Assembly (NCBI GenBank): GCA_964372125.1
Contig: CAYJPL010000003.1
Coordinates: 34,654-98,653, forward strand
Direction: 5' to 3'
Source: Tannockella sp964372125
Lineage (GTDB): Bacteria; Bacillota_I; Bacilli_A; Erysipelotrichales; Coprobacillaceae
DNA length: 64,000 nt
Translations under genes and position numbers: made by a program
Part shown: one piece after another, positions 41,821-50,003 of the stretch
Numbering within the stretch: position 1 is the stretch's first letter
Layout of the letters: the number at the start of each line of letters is the position of its first letter
The notes under the pieces: generated by a model
Database searches by the model: none
Seen by the model: only the letters and a program-made list of their open reading frames with translations
Told to the model about the DNA's origin: nothing

Positions 41821-43101
41821 TTATATAGCTTTTTTTATACGATCAAATCGATCGTGAAACGATAAAATAATTGGTACAAAGAAACTTGCAACAATTCCAC
41901 CAGCAAATCCGTTATTATACAAATTCAATCCGTCGTATAAAATACCGATATTTAAGGCAACTGAGGAGTGTACAAATCCAGCAATTATTCCAATAATGAA
42001 ACCATAGCGACCAGCAATTGGTGCAAGTGTTGTTGAAAATAATAAAGTAATAATTGGGGCTGGTTCAGAAATATTCCAAGTTTTAAAGAAACTTGCAATC
42101 AATACTCCAAGCATAATAGGAGTGATATTTAAAATATGTTTACCAGTGGAACTAAATCCTACAATAGTAAATATTCCGCCTATCGTTGGACCGTTTAAGT
42201 CACCACCTATTAATACAACAAACAATGTTGCAAATAAACCATTTACACCCATATTGATACATGTGGCACGCTTCCCAATTTGATTAAAGAAGTCTGGTGC
42301 ATTTACTCCAGAACGTACAAGTATTTTTAAATAACCAATAATACCTCGATTATTTTTTATAAAACCAAAAGCAATTAGTATAATAAAGAATACGGATAAT
42401 AAAATTAAAAATAATGTATTATTACCTGTTGACCATAATAATCGTGACTGCGTTTCAACTCCAAGAGATTTTAGCACTGAGGCAATAACTGTTGATATAA
42501 TACCAGCAGAAAAGCCTACATTGTAAAGTGAAAATCCTCGATGTGTGGTATAAAGATGAGAAGAAAGCGGGGGCAGTATAAACCCAATAAATGTCCCGAT
42601 TATCAAACTTAGCATAAAAAGAAGAGGTGCAGGTAAATCACCAATAAGTAATATTTGAGTAATGATTGGTGAAAGACATGTCCCGTAAAATCCTATTAAG
42701 ATAACCTTTTTTAATGGAGTACGGTGATACCAAGCATATAGCCAAACACCTAATAAAATTGTCCATACATTTACTAAATTCTTTCCAAATAAAGAAAATC
42801 CTAACATTAGAAATGATGCAGTAATTGTATGACCATCAAACTCCATATCTAACTTATAGAGTAAAAAGATGGTAAGCAATGTAAGTATACTTGAATTAAT
42901 GAGTGTAGCACCGATTCCACCAATTACAATATAGTCTGTAATTAAAAGGTCAGGCTCAATCATTATTTGATATAAACCATCAATAATACTACCAAATGGT
43001 TGAACAAATAAACCTACAACTAAAAAGTATATCGGTACAAATGAAAGTAATAAATATTTTTGGTTATTAGTCATTTGTAAAGTAGATAAACTATTTTTCA
43101 A
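41821..43101 (-). CDS. DUF1576-type polytopic membrane protein with internal duplication
   Basis: A 426-residue membrane protein with about 10-12 hydrophobic segments, resembling the DUF1576 family of unknown function. Two halves are homologous by eye: GFSLFGKNLVN then LLGV (residues 101-118) matches GFSSTGKHILN then MLGV (315-333), and GFSLYNVGFSAGI (189-201) matches GLNLYNNGFAGGI (391-403). This points to an inverted- or direct-repeat transporter-like fold. The start codon is TTG at 43101 with SD AAGGAGG 7 bases away. A perfect palindrome lies 26 bases upstream. Monocistronic. Substrate unknown. Confidence 0.75.
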   Translation of the reverse strand: MKNSLSTLQMTNNQKYLLLSFVPIYFLVVGLFVQPFGSIIDGLYQIMIEPDLLITDYIVIGGIGATLINSSILTLLTIFLLYKLDMEFDGHTITASFLMLGFSLFGKNLVNVWTILLGVWLYAWYHRTPLKKVILIGFYGTCLSPIITQILLIGDLPAPLLFMLSLIIGTFIGFILPPLSSHLYTTHRGFSLYNVGFSAGIISTVIASVLKSLGVETQSRLLWSTGNNTLFLILLSVFFIILIAFGFIKNNRGIIGYLKILVRSGVNAPDFFNQIGKRATCINMGVNGLFATLFVVLIGGDLNGPTIGGIFTIVGFSSTGKHILNITPIMLGVLIASFFKTWNISEPAPIITLLFSTTLAPIAGRYGFIIGIIAGFVHSSVALNIGILYDGLNLYNNGFAGGIVASFFVPIILSFHDRFDRIKKAI

Positions 43102-43126
43102 TTGATTTCCTCCTTAGCAACTGTCG

Positions 43127-43141
43127 ATGTTATCGTAACAT
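43127..43141. promoter_or_regulatory. 15-bp palindrome upstream of the DUF1576-type gene
   Basis: ATGTTATCGTAACAT has perfect 6-bp arms around TCG. It lies at the expected promoter distance from the minus-strand TTG start and has no T run, so it may be an operator. Confidence 0.45.
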
Positions 43142-43183
43142 AATTGATAATATAAGTCTATCTTCGTACTATGAATTTACAAT

Positions 43184-43213
43184 AAAAAAGGAAATAAGTT
43201 GTCTTATTTCCTT
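43184..43213 (-). terminator. Terminator of def
   Basis: Perfect 11-bp stem AAGGAAATAAG/CTTATTTCCTT with a TTGT loop; on the minus strand a T run follows. It overlaps the def stop codon. Confidence 0.88.
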
Positions 43214-43781
43214 AGTCAATAATCATAGCATTTTCAATTGGTGCTAGTGGGTTTTCTTTATTAATATGATCATAAAACAAAATACCATCTAAATGATCAA
43301 GTTCATGTTGCATACATATTGATAAAAATCCTCTTGCGACAATCTTTACTACTTTATCTTGCAAAGCATCATATGCTTCTACTGTAATTTTTGCATGTCT
43401 TGGAACAATTCCTTGAACATTACGATTCACTGATAAACATCCTTCACCATCTCTTAGGTGTGATGGTTTTTGAGTATAAGATATGATTTTTGGATTTACA
43501 AGGGCATAATCATCACTTGATACAACTTCTCCGTAATCATTATAATCACATACACGAATAGCACACATTCTTTTTGGTATTCCAAGTTGAATCGCTGCAA
43601 TCCCAACAGCAGGTCTTAAGTCATACTTTCTAGCAATATCATCATCTTGTGAATTAACTAAAAATTCATGCATATCTAGTATTAGTTTTCTATCTTCATC
43701 GCTTAAAGGAAGTTCTACTTCCTTTGATATTTCACGTATTTTTGGGTCATTATCTTCTATAATATCTTTCATTAAAATCAT
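43212..43781 (-). CDS. def: Peptide deformylase
   Basis: Removes the formyl group from the N-terminal Met of new proteins. All three motifs are present: GIAAIQLG near residue 65 (motif 1, with A for the usual L), EGCLSV near residue 113 (motif 2, metal cysteine) and QHELDHLDG near residue 158 (motif 3, two metal histidines). The 189-residue length and insertions fit the type 2 deformylases of Gram-positive bacteria. SD GAGGTGA lies 7 bases before the ATG. It stands alone with its own terminator. Confidence 0.95.
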   Translation of the reverse strand: MILMKDIIEDNDPKIREISKEVELPLSDEDRKLILDMHEFLVNSQDDDIARKYDLRPAVGIAAIQLGIPKRMCAIRVCDYNDYGEVVSSDDYALVNPKIISYTQKPSHLRDGEGCLSVNRNVQGIVPRHAKITVEAYDALQDKVVKIVARGFLSICMQHELDHLDGILFYDHINKENPLAPIENAMIID

Positions 43782-43949
43782 GTATTTATCACCTCGTGAA
43801 TATTATATCACATTCAATTAGTGTGACAAGTATTTATTGTAATGGAAGATTGTAGATTACTTAATTTAATAATATTAGGAAACTTAGTTTTAATGATTTA
43901 TTTTTTTTTCAAAATACGATATAATGGTTAAGAAATTGAGGTGGACTAT

Positions 43950-44210
43950 ATGGAATATAATTATCCGTTAGAGGATTGTTGGAATACAGAAGAAATAATT
44001 ATTGTTATCGCATTATATAATGCAGTCGAAAAAGCATATGAAGAAGGTATTGATAAACAAGAGTTTATGGATTCATATCGAGCATTTAAAACAATTGTTG
44101 ATTCAAAAAGCTTAGAAAAACAATTAGATAAAGCATTTTTTGAATCATCAACATATTCAATATATCAAGTAGTAAAAAAATCAAAAGAAGCTGATTTTAT
44201 TAAAATGTAG
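43950..44210 (+). CDS. UPF0223 family protein (YktA-like)
   Basis: An 86-residue protein matching the UPF0223 family by its YNYPLEDCWNTEEII start, the central AVEKAYEEGIDKQEF and the FKTIV segment. It is predicted all helical and cytoplasmic; function is unknown. I choose the ATG at 43950, 5 bases after SD GAGGTGG, over the ATG at 43941 minus the SD. A TATAAT lies near 43916-43922. It precedes ftsW by 8 bases and is probably co-transcribed with it. Confidence 0.85.
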   Translation: MEYNYPLEDCWNTEEIIIVIALYNAVEKAYEEGIDKQEFMDSYRAFKTIVDSKSLEKQLDKAFFESSTYSIYQVVKKSKEADFIKM

Positions 44211-44218
44211 GTATTATT

Positions 44219-45421
44219 ATGAATAAATTACTTGGGATATTTAGAAGTTCAAAAAGTGGTGATACACTTATATATATTAGTGTTTTAGCACTTGCGATAG
44301 CTGGAATCGTAATGATTGGTTCAGCATCAATAGGTGGTGCTAGTTCATATGGAGTTGTATGGTCAGTACGTAATATGCTTGTTCAAGCAGGATATGTTGG
44401 TTTAGGAATATTATTAATGACATTTTTTACGCGTTTATTTTCTATACGCTGGTTAACATACCGTAGCTGTATGATTGTATATTTTTTCATGCTTGGATTA
44501 ATGTGTGTTTGTCGTTTTTGGAATATAAAAGGAGCGTATGCTTGGATAAAGTTACCTTTTGGTTTTACTATCCAACCGGCAGAATTCATGAAAATTGCGA
44601 TGATATGCATACTTGCATATTTTTTAACACAGGTAGACAAAAGTTTTATTAAACCAAATTTTAAAACATTAGCACAAAAAGAAAATTTTTATAAGCAAAA
44701 ATTCATGCAATCGCTCGCAAAACCGTTAGGACTGTTATTACTTGCTTGTTTTGTAGGTGTAGTAGTACAAAACGACTTAGGAACGACGGTGATTTTACTT
44801 TCGATTTGTGGTAGTTTGTTTTTTGTAACACCAAATACGTATTACAAAAAATATAAAAAAATGTTTTTTATTGCAGCAACTGGAGCAATTATTATCGGTT
44901 TATTATTAATTGTACTAGGAGTATTAGAGGCATACCAAATGGATCGTATTGCATCATGGTTGGATCCACTAGCTGATCCGTATGTGTCAAGTTACCAACT
45001 TGTAAATGCATTGATTTCTTTTTCAAATGGAACACTGTTTGGGGCAGGACTAGGCGGATCAACACAAAAGTTTGGATACATTCCAGAGGCACATAATGAC
45101 TTTATTGGCGCAATTGTATACGAAGAACTTGGGATTTTAGGTTTGATGTTAATTGTGATACCATTTTGTATTATTATATTTAGATTCCTAAAGTACTCAC
45201 AAATTATTGAAAATGATACAGGACGTTTGATTTTGTTTGGAATTGCGACATATTTCTTCATGCATTTACTTATCAACTTAGGTGGGATTTCTGGTTTAAT
45301 ACCAATGACGGGTGTACCACTGCTATTGATATCTGCTGGGGGATCTTCTACCATTTCGGCATTTTGTGCAATTGGAGTAGGTCAAGCTGTAATTCGTGAT
45401 CATAATCGAAAAAACCTGTAG
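44219..45421 (+). CDS. ftsW: FtsW/RodA/SpoVE family peptidoglycan glycosyltransferase, probably FtsW
   Basis: SEDS polymerase that builds peptidoglycan strands at the septum (FtsW) or side wall (RodA). About ten membrane segments in 400 residues. The motif KLPFGFTIQPAEFMKI near residue 115, QNDLGTTVI near residue 182 with the catalytic Asp, the extracellular SSYQLVNALIS and the PEAHNDFIGAIVYEELG motif near residue 290 are all present. FtsW rather than RodA is favoured by the ylbF-rsmD-coaD neighbours, as near Bacillus ftsW. SD is weak. Confidence 0.88.
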   Translation: MNKLLGIFRSSKSGDTLIYISVLALAIAGIVMIGSASIGGASSYGVVWSVRNMLVQAGYVGLGILLMTFFTRLFSIRWLTYRSCMIVYFFMLGLMCVCRFWNIKGAYAWIKLPFGFTIQPAEFMKIAMICILAYFLTQVDKSFIKPNFKTLAQKENFYKQKFMQSLAKPLGLLLLACFVGVVVQNDLGTTVILLSICGSLFFVTPNTYYKKYKKMFFIAATGAIIIGLLLIVLGVLEAYQMDRIASWLDPLADPYVSSYQLVNALISFSNGTLFGAGLGGSTQKFGYIPEAHNDFIGAIVYEELGILGLMLIVIPFCIIIFRFLKYSQIIENDTGRLILFGIATYFFMHLLINLGGISGLIPMTGVPLLLISAGGSSTISAFCAIGVGQAVIRDHNRKNL

Positions 45422-45435
45422 TATAAGGATAGAAT

Positions 45436-45771
45436 ATGGAAAGTTTAATTAATCAACTTGTAGATAGTATAAAACAAGATAAACGTTATAAAGATGTAGT
45501 GTTAAAAGAAAAACTGCTTGAAGATAAAAATGTGCAAGCAATATTAAAACAGTATCAAATAGCATTGTTGAATTATCAAGAAGCAAATAGTTATCAAAAA
45601 GCAGATGCAAAACAAAAACTACAAGAATGCAAACTTGAAATGGCATCTTATGATGCCATTCAAGAATATTACAATGCATATTATCAGTTACAAGATTTTC
45701 TAGAAGAAATTAATGGAATTATTTTTTCTGATATTAGTGATGAACTTACATTATCAAAATATGAATTATAG
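45436..45771 (+). CDS. ylbF: YlbF/YmcA family protein
   Basis: A 111-residue helical protein of the YlbF/YmcA family. In Bacillus these form the Y-complex with YaaT and influence RNase Y and developmental RNA processing. The helical pattern KDVVLKEKLLEDKNVQAILK and the tyrosine-rich YDAIQEYYNAYYQLQDFLEE (20 residues) are typical. It lies between ftsW and rsmD, as in Bacillus. The YmcA and YaaT partners are not in the window. Confidence 0.85.
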   Translation: MESLINQLVDSIKQDKRYKDVVLKEKLLEDKNVQAILKQYQIALLNYQEANSYQKADAKQKLQECKLEMASYDAIQEYYNAYYQLQDFLEEINGIIFSDISDELTLSKYEL

Positions 45772-45779
45772 GAGTATAT

Positions 45780-46334
45780 ATGAGAGTAATAGCAGGGTTA
45801 TATAAAAGTCGAACATTGAAGACTGTAAAATCAAATAAAACAAGACCAACAACAGATCGAAATAAAGAGAATTTATTTAACATGATTGGACCATTCTTTG
45901 ATGATGGAGTAGTTCTTGATTTGTTTGCAGGTAGTGGGTCTTTAGGTATTGAGGCAATATCTAGAGGTTGTCAAAAGTTATATGCTGTAGATAGTCAACT
46001 AGATGCATATCGTGTTATTAAAGAAAATATTGACACTTTAAAAATATCAGATGCTAAAGTTTTTAAGATGGATTATAAAAAAGCATTATATAAATTTATG
46101 CAAGATCAAGTTGTTTTTGATTATGTATTTCTAGACCCACCATATGGAAATGGATATTGTGATTATGTATTAAATTTTTTAATTGATAATAATATGTTGA
46201 TCAATGGTGCAGTTGTAGTTGTTGAAGAAGCAAAAGAACAAGCTATTGAACAATTCAATGAATTAATACTTAAAAAAGAAGTAACATATGGTATTACTAA
46301 ACTATATATTTATCACTACCAAAAAGAAAAGTAA
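45780..46334 (+). CDS. rsmD: 16S rRNA (guanine966-N2)-methyltransferase
   Basis: Methylates G966 in 16S rRNA. The 184-residue protein starts MRVIAGLYKSRTL and carries RPTTDRNKENLFNMI, the SAM loop DLFAGSGSLGIEA near residue 45 and the catalytic FLDPPYGNGY near residue 115. SD AGGAG overlaps the ylbF stop region. It is followed by coaD, which has a separate promoter. Confidence 0.94.
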   Translation: MRVIAGLYKSRTLKTVKSNKTRPTTDRNKENLFNMIGPFFDDGVVLDLFAGSGSLGIEAISRGCQKLYAVDSQLDAYRVIKENIDTLKISDAKVFKMDYKKALYKFMQDQVVFDYVFLDPPYGNGYCDYVLNFLIDNNMLINGAVVVVEEAKEQAIEQFNELILKKEVTYGITKLYIYHYQKEK

Positions 46335-46338
46335 AAAA

Positions 46339-46367
46339 TTGACTACATAGTATATACATACTATAAT
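46339..46367 (+). promoter_or_regulatory. Promoter of coaD
   Basis: -35 TTGACT and consensus -10 TATAAT are separated by 17 bases. The spacer contains the dyad TAGTAT/ATACTA. Confidence 0.75.
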
Positions 46368-46393
46368 ATTGTAAATAGAGTAAAGGGGTATTT

Positions 46394-46882
46394 ATGGGAC
46401 AAAAAATTGCAATGTATGCTGGTACGTTTGATCCAGTAACAAATGGACATATTGATATCATTCAAAGAGCTAGTAAAATGTACGATATATTACATGTTAC
46501 GATTTTTATCAACCCAACTAAAAAAGGATTGTTTAGTGTAGAAGAACGTATTAGTTTACTTGAACAATCAGTCTCACATTTAGATAATGTTATTGTTAAC
46601 TATAGTGAGAAATTAGCAGTAGAGTTTGCCAAAGAAGTTGGTGCTGATGTGTTAGTACGTGGACTTAGAGCAACTATGGATTTTGAATATGAATTACAAC
46701 TTGCTTTTTCAAACCAATACATAGATGATGAAGTCGATATGGTATTTTTAATGACAAAACCAAATCATTCATTTATTTCATCTTCATCGGTAAAGGAAAT
46801 TGCTAGTCATGGACGTGAGGTAACAAGACTAGTACCAGAATGTGTAGAAGCAGCATTGATTCAAAAATTTAATGATAGATAA
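46394..46882 (+). CDS. coaD: Phosphopantetheine adenylyltransferase
   Basis: Fourth step of coenzyme A synthesis: transfers AMP from ATP to 4'-phosphopantetheine. The 162-residue length is standard. The nucleotidyltransferase motif GTFDPVTNGHIDII is at residues 10-23 and the ISSSSVKEIA motif near residue 128. RGLRATMDFEYE near residue 90 is the usual substrate segment. It has its own promoter and ends in a terminator overlapping the stop. Confidence 0.97.
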   Translation: MGQKIAMYAGTFDPVTNGHIDIIQRASKMYDILHVTIFINPTKKGLFSVEERISLLEQSVSHLDNVIVNYSEKLAVEFAKEVGADVLVRGLRATMDFEYELQLAFSNQYIDDEVDMVFLMTKPNHSFISSSSVKEIASHGREVTRLVPECVEAALIQKFNDR

Positions 46883-46902
46883 GACGGTGTCTTATCTTTT
46901 TT
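46877..46902 (+). terminator. Terminator of coaD
   Basis: Perfect 9-bp stem AGATAAGAC/GTCTTATCT with a GGT loop and a T run. Confidence 0.88.
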
Positions 46903-46925
46903 GCAAGTAAAATGGAGGGATAAAT

Positions 46926-48194
46926 ATGACAAAAACAGTTTTTAAAAATGGAGAAGTATTTTATCAAGGAAAGATTCAAAAATCAGATCTACTGATTGAA
47001 GGTGATACGATTGTAAAAATTGAAAAAGACATAGATGAAGGAGATGTGATTATTGATATCAGTAATCAAATCTTAACATTAGGATTTGTTGATATTCATG
47101 TCCACTTACGTGAACCTGGATTCGAACATAAAGAAACAATTAAAACCGGAACACTTAGTGCAAAACACGGCGGGTATACTCATTTGGTTGCAATGGCTAA
47201 TACAATGCCTTGTATGGACAATGTTGAAACCATAATCGATTTTGAAAAACGAGTAAAAAAAGATGCATTAGTGCACACATATACATATAGTGCTATCACA
47301 AAAGGACTAGCTGGCAAGCAACTTGTAGATTTTTCAAGTAATAATAATCAGCCAATTGTTGTAGGGTTTTCCGATGATGGAAAAGGTGTCCAAGACAAAG
47401 CTATGATGGAATCAGCAATGAATGAAGCATTAAAACAAGGAAGTATTATTGTTGCTCACTGTGAAGATGAAGAAGAATTACAACCAGGAGCGTGCATTCA
47501 TGATGGTAAATATGCTAAAGAACATAACCTAGTAGGAATTAATAATGCATCAGAATACAACCATGCAGTGCGTGATCTAGAAATGGTTGAAAGAATAGGG
47601 AATCGATATCATATATGTCATATTTCTACAAAAGAAACTGTGGCAGCTTTAAAGGAAGCAAGAAAAAAAGGATTGAAGGCAACTGGGGAAGTATGTCCAC
47701 ATCATATTATTTTAACAGATGAAAATATTAAGGATTGTAATCCAAATTATAAAATGAATCCACCACTTCGTAGTGTTGAAGATTTAAAAGCAATCATTAA
47801 AGGGATTAATGAAGATACTGTAACTGTAATTGCGACAGATCATGCACCACACAGTGAAACAGAAAAAAATCAACCAATTGATAAAGCTCCATTTGGTATT
47901 ATTGGAAATCAACATGCTTTTAGTTTAATGAACACGTATATTATAAATAAGGGTCTTGTACCTTTAGAGAAAGTTCTTACATGTATGGCTGATAATCCTG
48001 CAAGAGTTATAGGATTAGATCATGTTTTAGAAGTTGGTAAAAAAGCAAATTTATGTGTTATTGACTTAGAAAAAGAGTTTAGAATAACAAAAGATAATTG
48101 TAAATCAAAATCAAGTAATACACCTTTTTTAGGAGTAACTTGCAAAGGGGAAGTAACGTACCATATACTAGATGGTATTGTAACAAAATTATAG
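46926..48194 (+). CDS. pyrC: Dihydroorotase
   Basis: Third step of de novo pyrimidine synthesis, carbamoyl-aspartate to dihydroorotate. The 422-residue protein is a class I dihydroorotase. Metal-site motifs VDIHVHLREPGFEHKE near residue 56, HCEDE near residue 180, CHISTKE near residue 235 and ATDHAPHSETEK near residue 305 are complete. SD TGGAGGG precedes the ATG. It starts a pyrC-pyrK-pyrD unit, with no promoter that I can see in the short gap after the coaD terminator. carAB, pyrB, pyrE and pyrF are not here. Confidence 0.95.
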   Translation: MTKTVFKNGEVFYQGKIQKSDLLIEGDTIVKIEKDIDEGDVIIDISNQILTLGFVDIHVHLREPGFEHKETIKTGTLSAKHGGYTHLVAMANTMPCMDNVETIIDFEKRVKKDALVHTYTYSAITKGLAGKQLVDFSSNNNQPIVVGFSDDGKGVQDKAMMESAMNEALKQGSIIVAHCEDEEELQPGACIHDGKYAKEHNLVGINNASEYNHAVRDLEMVERIGNRYHICHISTKETVAALKEARKKGLKATGEVCPHHIILTDENIKDCNPNYKMNPPLRSVEDLKAIIKGINEDTVTVIATDHAPHSETEKNQPIDKAPFGIIGNQHAFSLMNTYIINKGLVPLEKVLTCMADNPARVIGLDHVLEVGKKANLCVIDLEKEFRITKDNCKSKSSNTPFLGVTCKGEVTYHILDGIVTKL

Positions 48195-48203
48195 GAGAAA
48201 AAT

Positions 48204-48965
48204 ATGAAAAACTATCAAGACGAATTAAAAATCACAAGTTTAAAAATGATTGCTGACGATGTTTATGAAATGGTTTTAGAAGGGCAAGGGGTCTCTTTTG
48301 TAACAAGACCTGGACAATTCATAAATATGAAAATCCATGGAGAAAGTTTAGAACCATATTTACGTCGTCCAATGTCAATTAGTGAATATGATAAAACATC
48401 ACTGACTACGGTGTTTAAGGTAGTTGGTCAAGGTACAAAATTATTGAAAGAAAAACAAGTTGGGAGTTCTATCGATTGTTTAATTGGATTAGGTAATGGC
48501 TTTACTTTAATGGATGGAAATAAAGCATTACTTATTGGTGGAGGACTAGGTACACCACCAATGTATGAACTAGGAAAACAATTAAAACAAAAAGGTGTAG
48601 AAGTTATTACTGTTTTAGGTTTTGGAAGTAAAAAAGATGTTTTCTATAGAGAGAAATTTGAAGAATTAGGTGTGGTATATGTTGCCACTATGGATGGTAG
48701 TGAAGGCATTAAAGGAACAGTAATTGATGTAATTAATCAAGAAGGAATTACTTTTGACTATTACTATGCATGTGGACCAGAAAAGATGCTAGATGCTTTA
48801 GCGTTAACGTATCCAACAAATGGACAATTATCATTTGAAGCAAGAATGGGTTGTGGATTTGGTGCATGTATGGGATGTTCGTGTAAAGTAAAAACAAGAC
48901 CGTATAAAAGAATTTGTGTTGAAGGACCAATCTTAGAAGTTGAGGAGGTAATTGTAAATGGCTAA
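48204..48965 (+). CDS. pyrK: Dihydroorotate dehydrogenase electron-transfer subunit PyrK
   Basis: FAD and [2Fe-2S] subunit that links PyrD to NAD+. The 253-residue protein has an FAD/ferredoxin-reductase fold with YLRRPMSIS near residue 52 and an NAD-binding GGGLGTPPMYELG near residue 112. The C-terminal iron-sulfur motif is CGFGACMGCSC followed by a fourth cysteine in RICVEGP. It overlaps pyrD by 8 bases, so the two subunits are made together. Confidence 0.95.
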   Translation: MKNYQDELKITSLKMIADDVYEMVLEGQGVSFVTRPGQFINMKIHGESLEPYLRRPMSISEYDKTSLTTVFKVVGQGTKLLKEKQVGSSIDCLIGLGNGFTLMDGNKALLIGGGLGTPPMYELGKQLKQKGVEVITVLGFGSKKDVFYREKFEELGVVYVATMDGSEGIKGTVIDVINQEGITFDYYYACGPEKMLDALALTYPTNGQLSFEARMGCGFGACMGCSCKVKTRPYKRICVEGPILEVEEVIVNG

Positions 48966-49875
48966 TTTAAAAGTAAAATTACCAGGGTTAGATATGATTA
49001 ATCCAGTTGTTCCAGCAAGTGGAACATTTGGATTTGGGTATGAATTTATGCGTTTTTATGATATTAATGTGTTAGGTTCAATTATGTTAAAAGGTACAAC
49101 GCTAGAACCAAGATTTGGAAATCCCTTGCCACGTATTGCTGAAGGGCCTGCAGGAATGTTAAATGCAATTGGATTACAAAATCCTGGAGTTGATGCAGTA
49201 ATGAATGAAGAACTTGAAAAATTATGTATGTTTTATAAACATAAAGTAATAGCAAATGTTGCTGGTAGTTGCTTTGAGGATTACGTAGAATGTGCTAAAC
49301 GCATTTCAACACATGATATGGTAGGCGCATTAGAAATCAATATTTCATGTCCTAATGTAAAAGCTGGAGGTATCCAATTTGGAACAGATCCTAATATGGC
49401 AAAAGAACTTACACAAGCAATTAAAGCCGTAAGTAAAGTTCCAGTATATATAAAATTATCACCAAATGTTAGTGATATTGTTGCTATGGCTAAAGCAGTA
49501 GAAGCTGGTGGTGCAGATGGTATTACAATGATTAATACTTTAATTGGAATGCGTTTTGACTTAAAAACAGGAAAACCAATTATCGCAAATAAAACAGGTG
49601 GCTATTCGGGACCAGCAATTTTCCCAGTAGCACTACGTATGGTATATCAAGTAACACAAGCAGTATCTATTCCAGTAATAGGAATGGGTGGAATTGCAAC
49701 TGGAAGAGATGCAATTGAAATGATGATGGCTGGTGCAAGTGCTGTAGCTGTTGGGTGTCAAAATTTAGTGGATCCATTTGCATGTCAAAATATCATTAAA
49801 GAAATGAGTGATATTTTAGATGAAATGAATATTGAAAATGTAACAGACATTATTGGTAAATCACACCAATGGTAA
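48958..49875 (+). CDS. pyrD: Dihydroorotate dehydrogenase B (NAD+), catalytic subunit
   Basis: Class 1B enzyme that oxidises dihydroorotate to orotate with FMN. The 305-residue barrel has NPVVPASGTFGFG near residue 15, EINISCPNVK near residue 124 with the catalytic cysteine, the FMN lysine in VYIKLSPN near residue 163 and the phosphate-binding GMGGIATGRDAIEM near residue 242. With PyrK beside it this is the NAD-dependent type usual in anaerobic Bacillota. SD GAGGAGG lies in the end of pyrK. Confidence 0.96.
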   Translation: MANLKVKLPGLDMINPVVPASGTFGFGYEFMRFYDINVLGSIMLKGTTLEPRFGNPLPRIAEGPAGMLNAIGLQNPGVDAVMNEELEKLCMFYKHKVIANVAGSCFEDYVECAKRISTHDMVGALEINISCPNVKAGGIQFGTDPNMAKELTQAIKAVSKVPVYIKLSPNVSDIVAMAKAVEAGGADGITMINTLIGMRFDLKTGKPIIANKTGGYSGPAIFPVALRMVYQVTQAVSIPVIGMGGIATGRDAIEMMMAGASAVAVGCQNLVDPFACQNIIKEMSDILDEMNIENVTDIIGKSHQW

Positions 49876-49878
49876 ACT

Positions 49879-49933
49879 GGTCTTGCATAGTACTTTATAA
49901 ACATTTAAAGTACTATGTGAGTACCTTTTTTTT
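49879..49933 (+). terminator. Terminator of pyrC-pyrK-pyrD
   Basis: A perfect 12-bp stem CATAGTACTTTA/TAAAGTACTATG is extended by weaker pairs down to GG/CC, followed by an eight-T run. Confidence 0.85.
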
Positions 49934-49975
49934 GCGGTTTAATGTATAAAATAATGATGAATATGTTAGTAACTA

Positions 49976-49984
49976 TGGTATAAT
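49976..49984 (+). promoter_or_regulatory. Extended -10 promoter of pcrA
   Basis: TGGTATAAT is an extended -10 element 20 bases before the pcrA start; no good -35 is visible. Confidence 0.55.
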
Positions 49985-50003
49985 GTAAAAACGAGGTGAT
50001 ACG

